DNA of 18,386 nucleotides, taken from assembly GCA_964605775.1 (NCBI GenBank), contig CAZSDU010000037.1, positions 1 through 18,386 of the forward strand, in the 5' to 3' direction. The notes beneath the pieces are model-generated. The model was not told where the DNA came from. It saw only the letters and a program-made list of their open reading frames with translations, and ran no database searches. Positions 14,503-18,386 of the stretch are shown one piece after another. Position 1 is the first letter of the stretch. Every line of letters starts with the position of its first letter. This DNA is from CAZSDU01 sp964605775 (GTDB lineage Bacteria > Bacteroidota > Bacteroidia > Bacteroidales > FEN-979). The position numbers and the translations under genes were made by a program.

Positions 14503-15218
14503 GCACGAAGGATTTGCCTTTTCCCCGGTGGACCAGGAAGCTTTTCAACGATGAATCCTGCAGCTTTCAAAGCTCTTACAACTATGCCTTTGACAGAATA
14601 AGTGACCAGTATGCCTCCGGAAACCATACAACAAAAAAGGCTTCGAAAAACCTGTTCGGTCCATAAAACAGGTTGAACATCGGGATTAAAAGCATCAAAA
14701 TAGATCAGGTTGAACTGCTCATAAGGAGGATGGAAATTTTCCAGGCTTTTATGAATTTTATTCAGGGTAAAAAAAGGGGATATTTCTACCTTTTTATTCC
14801 AATCAGCCTGATGAAGTTTTTCAAAAAGTAACGAATTGTCCGAAGAACACAACAGCTCAGGATAATTCATTTTCCGCCAGATGTTTTCTCCCAATGGATT
14901 AGCTTCAATGGAAGTGTAATGTATATGTATTCCCGTTTTTTCTGCCTCTATCAGTGTCAGCAATGCATTCAGCCCGGTGCCGAAACCGATTTCAAGGATG
15001 TCAATAACTGGATACTCAGATAACGGATCACATCTGTCAGATGTGGTTGTCATCGAATATCGTAAATCGTCAATCCTCAATCGAAGACCGGCTTCGATGA
15101 AGATATGCCGAGATTCCTGAATAGCGCCATAGGTCGAATGATAGTGTTCGTTCAGTTCAGGAACGAACAAGGTATGTGAGCCATCACCGGTTTTGATCAG
15201 AACCAGGCGCTCAGACAT
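14487..15218 (-). CDS. mnmD: tRNA 5-methylaminomethyl-2-thiouridine methyltransferase (MnmD, MnmC1-like)
   Basis: An SAM-dependent methyltransferase that completes the mnm5s2U34 modification of tRNAs for Lys, Glu and Gln. It is the stand-alone form, without the FAD-dependent MnmC2 domain of enterobacterial MnmC. The 243 residues show HYHSTYGAIQESRHIF (25-40), the SAM-binding loop EIGFGTGLNA (76-85), YFDAFNPD, and the C-terminal GGILVTYSVKG and LPGPPGKRQILRAR segments. Between IEAGL and ILEIGFG there is a segment of about 25 residues (roughly 46-70) that seems longer than the family's usual link. It is encoded by DNA containing a 7-bp repeat. The gene follows the E1 fusion by 64 bp. Confidence 0.9.
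   Translation of the reverse strand: MSERLVLIKTGDGSHTLFVPELNEHYHSTYGAIQESRHIFIEAGLRLRIDDLRYSMTTTSDRCDPLSEYPVIDILEIGFGTGLNALLTLIEAEKTGIHIHYTSIEANPLGENIWRKMNYPELLCSSDNSLLFEKLHQADWNKKVEISPFFTLNKIHKSLENFHPPYEQFNLIYFDAFNPDVQPVLWTEQVFRSLFCCMVSGGILVTYSVKGIVVRALKAAGFIVEKLPGPPGKRQILRARKSA
15029..15045. repeat. Perfect short palindrome inside mnmD
   Basis: CACATCTG and CAGATGTG flank a single central base. It lies directly beside the 7-bp repeat at 15053-15087, inside the extra segment of MnmD. As a hairpin it would give about 6 bp with a 5-nt loop. Confidence 0.6.
15053..15087. repeat. Degenerate 7-bp tandem repeat inside mnmD
   Basis: Five consecutive heptamers are visible on the plus strand: TCGAATA, TCGTAAA, TCGTCAA, TCCTCAA and TCGAAGA (consensus about TCGTCAA). 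On the coding strand they encode part of the RLRIDDLRYS segment that lengthens MnmD before its SAM-binding motif. Confidence 0.6.
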
Positions 15219-15240
15219 TGAATATCATTAATCACATTAC

Positions 15241-15288
15241 CCGTTACCATGTTACTTTGTTACTTTACTACCTTGTCACCTTCTACCA
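15241..15288. repeat. Degenerate 8-bp tandem repeat at the E1/mnmD junction
   Basis: Successive octamers starting at 15243 are GTTACCAT, GTTACTTT, GTTACTTT, ACTACCTT and GTCACCTT (consensus GTTACYTT). They fill most of the 64-bp gap between the E1 stop and the mnmD start and run into the E1 stop codon. On the transcribed strand the unit is AAAGTAAC. Confidence 0.65.
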
Positions 15289-17682
15289 CAGCCTTGGATA
15301 TTTATTTGGGTTGTATTCATGCATCATTTGGTAAATCGTTTCAAATACATCCTCAGCATTGGGTTTGGAAAAATAGTCGCCGTCATTGGTATAGGCAGGG
15401 CGGTGATCGTTGGCTGTTAGTGTTTTGGGTTCTGCATCCAGGTAGCTGAACCCGCCTTGTTCTTCCATGACTTTTTGCATCATATAGGCGGTTGCGCCAC
15501 CGCTGTAATCCTCATCAAAGAATAAAATCTTGTTTGTTTTTTTCAGGGATTTCAGGATTTCCCGGTTACGGTCGAAAGGAAGCAGAGACTGAACATCAAT
15601 AAGTTCAACAGAAATTCCGAAGTCTTTGATCTGGGGAAGGGCTTCCTGGGCAATTTTTACGCAGGAGCCATAGGTTACAACAGTGATGTCGCTGCCCTCA
15701 TTCAGGATATCAGGAATGCCGAGGGGGATACGATAGTAACCCACGTTGGCCGGCATACGCTCCTTTAGGCGGTAACCGTTAAGTGGTTCAATGATCAGGG
15801 CGGGATCATCGGAAGCCATCATGGTGTTGTAAAATCCGGCCGCCTGCGTCATATCGCGGGGTACCAGCACATGGATACCGCGAAGGGAGTTCAATACCAT
15901 ACTCATGGCAGATCCGCTATGCCAAATGCCCACCAGGCGGTGTCCACGGGTACTGATGATCATGGGTGCCTTCTGACCACCCCGTGTACGGTAATGGGTA
16001 GTGGCCACATCATCGCTGAGTACCTGCAAGGCATAAAGCAGGTAATCGAAATACTGAATCTCTGCAATCGGTCTTAATCCGCGTAGAGCCATCCCCAGTC
16101 CTTGCCCGAGTATCGTCGCTTCACGGATGCCTGTATCGGAGACACGGAGTTCACCATATTTGGCTTGCATCCCTTCCAGGGTCTGGTTCACTCCTCCAAT
16201 TTTCCCGACATCCTCCCCAAAAATTACAGCCAGGGGATTTTCTTTAAAAAGAATATTGTAATTGGCATTCAGCACTTCACGGCCGGTGACTACAGGTGAA
16301 TCATCCTTGTAGACAGGTTTTATCCCCTCAATGTTCAATGCACTGTGTTCCGACTGGCTATAAAGGTGAGAGCTGTAACGTTCGGCATTACGTTTAGCTT
16401 GTTCTTCCATCCAAACTTCCAGATCAGCTTTCATGGGTTTTTTCATGCTGCAGGTGGTACACACATCGCGCATGATTTTTTTGGCTGCGGAAATGATATC
16501 CTTACGGATTGGTTCAGCCAGGGCTTCAAGGTCGGCCACGATTTTATCAATACGGTCCTGCTTTTTGCAAGGACAATGCGTGGATTTCACAACGTCCACG
16601 AGATGTTGCCGTTCTTCTTTAAAAGGGGTCAAAAATGCTTTCCATGCCCTGTCTTTGGCTGCTTTTGCAGTTTTTACAGCGTCTGCCTCAATGGCATCAA
16701 GTTCTTCTTTTGTGGCGATATTTCCGGCCAGCAACCACTCCCGCATTTTGACGATACAGTCATGTTCTTTTTCCCAGGCCAGCCTTTCTGCGGATTTATA
16801 GCGTTCGTGCGAGCCCGAAGTGGAATGCCCCTGAGGTTGGGTGAGTTCGGTAACATGAAAAACCACGGGTAGCATTTTCTTACGGCAAAGGGCAATACCC
16901 TCTTCATACATTTCATAAAGGGCAGGGTAATCCCAACCATTGCAGGAGAAGATCCGGATGCCTGGTTTTTTTTCATCCCCGATAAAACCTTTAAGCAGCT
17001 CAGAAATGCTTTCCTTGGTGGTCTGGTATTTTTTAGGGACAGAAATTCCATACCCGTCATCCCATATAGAGAGTGCCATGGGGACCTGAAGAACGCCTGC
17101 TGCATTGAGGGCTTCAAAGAAATAGCCTTCAGATGTCGAAGCATCACCAATCATACCGAAGGCAATTTCGTTCCCTTTCACCGTGAATTTTTTAGCATGT
17201 TCCCACATCTCCGGACTATTCCTGAAAACTTTGGAAGCCAGGGCAAGACCAAGAAGCCGGGGCATCTGGCCGGCGGTGGGGGAGATGTCGCCCGATGAAT
17301 TTTTCTGTTTGGTCAGATCTTTCCATTCTCCTCTGTCATCGAGGCTCCGTGTGGCAAAATGACAGTTCATCAGGCGACCGCCATTGTCGGGATTGCGATC
17401 AGGATCTGTATCACCGTATACCTGAGCGAAAAAAATATCCAGGTTTGACAAACCGGCTGCCATCATGAAAGTCTGGTCACGGTAATACCCCGATCTCCAG
17501 TCACCCTCCTTGAAAAATTTAGCTTTAATGATCTGGGGCACTTCCTTGCCATCTCCGAAAAGGCCGAAATTGGCCCGGCCACTCAATACTTCCCGTCTCC
17601 CGATCAGGCTGACCTGACGGCTTTCACATGCCAGTTTATAATCAGCCAGTACTTCTGTTTTATCAAATTTCCTATGTTTCAT
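15283..17682 (-). CDS. 2-oxoacid dehydrogenase E1, fused alpha and beta subunits (pyruvate or branched-chain type)
   Basis: The ThDP-dependent decarboxylase of a lipoate-linked 2-oxoacid dehydrogenase complex, with alpha and beta subunits joined in one 799-residue chain. In the alpha half, ThDP/Mg binding runs from GDASTSEG (179-186) to WDDGYGIS (207-214), with Asp-Asp where many relatives have Asn-Asn. The regulatory-loop-like segment GHSTSGSHERYKS follows at 285-297. The beta half begins at about 460, with VIFGEDVG (486-493) and GIREATILGQGLGMALRGLRP-like transketolase motifs, ending in a C-terminal Rossmann-like domain. The link (about 305-455) contains cysteine pairs CPC (370-372) and CTTC (408-411). 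Features resemble branched-chain E1, but a pyruvate substrate cannot be excluded. E2 and E3 are not adjacent. A strong promoter match lies about 240 bp upstream. Confidence 0.92.
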   Translation of the reverse strand: MKHRKFDKTEVLADYKLACESRQVSLIGRREVLSGRANFGLFGDGKEVPQIIKAKFFKEGDWRSGYYRDQTFMMAAGLSNLDIFFAQVYGDTDPDRNPDNGGRLMNCHFATRSLDDRGEWKDLTKQKNSSGDISPTAGQMPRLLGLALASKVFRNSPEMWEHAKKFTVKGNEIAFGMIGDASTSEGYFFEALNAAGVLQVPMALSIWDDGYGISVPKKYQTTKESISELLKGFIGDEKKPGIRIFSCNGWDYPALYEMYEEGIALCRKKMLPVVFHVTELTQPQGHSTSGSHERYKSAERLAWEKEHDCIVKMREWLLAGNIATKEELDAIEADAVKTAKAAKDRAWKAFLTPFKEERQHLVDVVKSTHCPCKKQDRIDKIVADLEALAEPIRKDIISAAKKIMRDVCTTCSMKKPMKADLEVWMEEQAKRNAERYSSHLYSQSEHSALNIEGIKPVYKDDSPVVTGREVLNANYNILFKENPLAVIFGEDVGKIGGVNQTLEGMQAKYGELRVSDTGIREATILGQGLGMALRGLRPIAEIQYFDYLLYALQVLSDDVATTHYRTRGGQKAPMIISTRGHRLVGIWHSGSAMSMVLNSLRGIHVLVPRDMTQAAGFYNTMMASDDPALIIEPLNGYRLKERMPANVGYYRIPLGIPDILNEGSDITVVTYGSCVKIAQEALPQIKDFGISVELIDVQSLLPFDRNREILKSLKKTNKILFFDEDYSGGATAYMMQKVMEEQGGFSYLDAEPKTLTANDHRPAYTNDGDYFSKPNAEDVFETIYQMMHEYNPNKYPRLW

Positions 17683-17809
17683 GGTGATTGAACTTGTTAA
17701 TTGAATATGGCAAGTCGTCGCAGAAACGGGTTCCTCCCATTCCTTTTACATTCTTTTCTCTATTCTCTTCAGAACCCAATTCAGAAATAGCCGGAGCGAT
17801 TCCTGAAAT

Positions 17810-17920
17810 TCAAAACCGTAATAAAGAATTCTTTAACAGACTTATCGTCCCATAATTTTTTTCCTTTTTGTCGTGAGAAATCTGGTTATCTGTATTATCG
17901 ATTTCCTTTTTTAAATGCAT
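17810..17920 (-). other. Possible 36-codon leader ORF upstream of the E1 gene
   Basis: ATG at 17920 opens a frame of 36 codons (starts MHLKKEIDNTDNQISHDKKE) and ends in TGA at 17810. The ATG coincides within a few bases with the predicted transcript start, so it could be translated as a leaderless ORF. Composition is Lys/Asn-rich and AT-rich, which chance alone would produce here. No family recognised. Confidence 0.2.
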
Positions 17921-17924
17921 AGTA

Positions 17925-17955
17925 CAAAGTTAACAAACTATGAGAAAAAACCAAA
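17925..17955 (-). promoter_or_regulatory. Promoter of the E1 fusion gene (Bacteroidetes consensus)
   Basis: On the minus strand TTTG (17952-17955) is followed after 19 bp by TAACTTTG (17925-17932). This matches the Bacteroidetes -33/-7 consensus in both sequence and spacing. Transcription would start near 17919 and run into the E1 gene and probably mnmD. Confidence 0.7.
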
Positions 17956-18097
17956 TAATATTGCGCTGTTCACCTTGTCAACATTTATTATGGACATGGT
18001 TTTTGAACTCGCTTTTTCAATGGTAATCAAGTCGATTTCTGAATGGCAAGCGCTTCGATTAGACTTTGGTTATCTGACTGCAAAAAGGGTTGGCAAC

Positions 18098-18386
18098 CTA
18101 AAAAGTTACCGTTTTGTCTGCCCATACAACAAGATTAACACAGTCGATCATAGTTGAAATTGGACAGGATTCAGTTTCAGATAACTGTCTTGATTTTAAG
18201 CAAGTCCCACACGCAAGTATTTCCCCGCCAACATTTACAAATGCTTTTAATTGTTCATCAACATTGTACTTTTCATCCGTCAAACCTTCACATTCTACTG
18301 CTTCACCCATTAGAAATACTTTGACTTCATGACCTTGTTTCTTTGCTGTTATTGCGAACCGAAAAGCATTCCATGACTTTTCTAAT
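18098..18386 (-). CDS. DsrE/DsrF-like family protein (C-terminal part, cut by window edge)
   Basis: The last 95 residues of a small DsrE-family protein. The open frame runs in from the right edge and stops at TAG 18098. Visible family features are an AWNA-like start (SWNAFRFA), KKQGHEVKVFLMGEAVE, a DEQLKAFVNVGGEILACGTCLKSR segment with the conserved cysteine pair, and the ending CPISTM....LVVWADKTVTF. Members are linked to sulfur relay or persulfide handling, though many in this branch have no tested role. The N-terminus lies outside the window. An internal ATG at 18310 should not be taken as the start because the conserved sequence continues upstream of it. Confidence 0.88.
   Translation of the reverse strand, partial: LEKSWNAFRFAITAKKQGHEVKVFLMGEAVECEGLTDEKYNVDEQLKAFVNVGGEILACGTCLKSRQLSETESCPISTMIDCVNLVVWADKTVTF

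Larger units (their letters stand above)
17683..18097. other. 415-bp AT-rich intergenic region upstream of the E1 gene
   Basis: This holds the best promoter match of the window (17925-17955, minus strand), followed by an unusually long predicted leader of about 235 nt for the E1 gene. A short open frame (17810-17920) lies in that leader. No tRNA, riboswitch-like fold or mobile element was recognised. Between the promoter and the DsrE-family stop at 18098 I see only an 8-bp palindrome (AAGCGCTT, 18048-18055). Confidence 0.6.

Noticed and set aside
15049..15061. The Asp-Asp at 208-209 of the E1 fusion in place of Asn-Asn in the ThDP motif was considered as a defect (coordinates here mark only the neighbouring mnmD region checked at the same time for a frameshift)
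   Set aside because: From memory the WDDGYGIS form occurs in fused Bacteroidetes E1 proteins, so it is not evidence of inactivation; and mnmD stays in frame throughout its repeat segment.
16345..16872. Plus-strand open frame (175 codons) opposite the E1 fusion
   Set aside because: Antisense to conserved E1 sequence with no recognisable domain.
17915..18157. Plus-strand open frame of 80 codons across the E1 promoter region and the DsrE-family 3' end
   Set aside because: It overlaps a consensus promoter and the coding end of a recognisable DsrE-family gene, and the peptide resembles nothing.

Overview
This window reads as a chromosomal stretch of a Gram-negative member of the Bacteroidota (Bacteroidetes). 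Four things support this. Several genes have the phylum's -7 element (TAnnTTTG) upstream, most start codons lack a Shine-Dalgarno sequence, and the 2-oxoacid dehydrogenase E1 is an alpha-beta fusion of the Bacteroidetes type. There is also a TlpA-like lipoprotein of a kind typical of the phylum. LpxH implies lipid A and so an outer membrane. I cannot name a genus. I see no tRNA, rRNA, insertion sequence, prophage or CRISPR array.

Layout. At 1-3163 (minus strand) lie odhA (2-oxoglutarate dehydrogenase E1) and the first 99 codons of odhB (E2), cut by the left edge inside an 8-bp tandem repeat in the inter-domain linker. A divergent promoter region (3164-3325) separates odhA from an M20 metallopeptidase on the plus strand (3326-4699). 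From 4709 to 11202 everything is on the minus strand. In transcription order it is korA, korB (2-oxoglutarate:ferredoxin oxidoreductase), tilS (tRNA-Ile lysidine synthase), then after a 136-bp gap a DsbD-like thiol:disulfide interchange protein. A 55-residue 2[4Fe-4S] ferredoxin (11342-11509) is transcribed divergently from korA and is the obvious electron acceptor candidate. A strong hairpin (11528-11570) separates it from the converging minus-strand cluster at 11600-17682. In transcription order that cluster is the fused E1 alpha/beta, mnmD, a Nudix hydrolase, a PolB-type 3'-5' exonuclease, a DUF4369/TlpA-like lipoprotein and lpxH. At the right edge is the 3' part of a DsrE-family gene.

How it works together. 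The window is centred on oxidative decarboxylation of 2-oxoacids. It holds an NAD-linked 2-oxoglutarate dehydrogenase, a ferredoxin-linked 2-oxoglutarate oxidoreductase with a likely private ferredoxin, and a lipoate-dependent pyruvate or branched-chain 2-oxoacid dehydrogenase E1. Two tRNA wobble-base enzymes (TilS, MnmD) travel with these loci.

Most genes are ordinary housekeeping genes and I do not see a clearly new defence or mobile system. The least explained signals are three short tandem repeats of period 7-8 bp, one inside odhB, one inside mnmD and one at the E1/mnmD junction. Others are a leader with two competing hairpins before the M20 peptidase, Cys-rich additions to odhA and to the E1 fusion, and a short TGA-interrupted reading frame after mnmD. 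All functional calls come from motif recognition by eye; no search or alignment was run.
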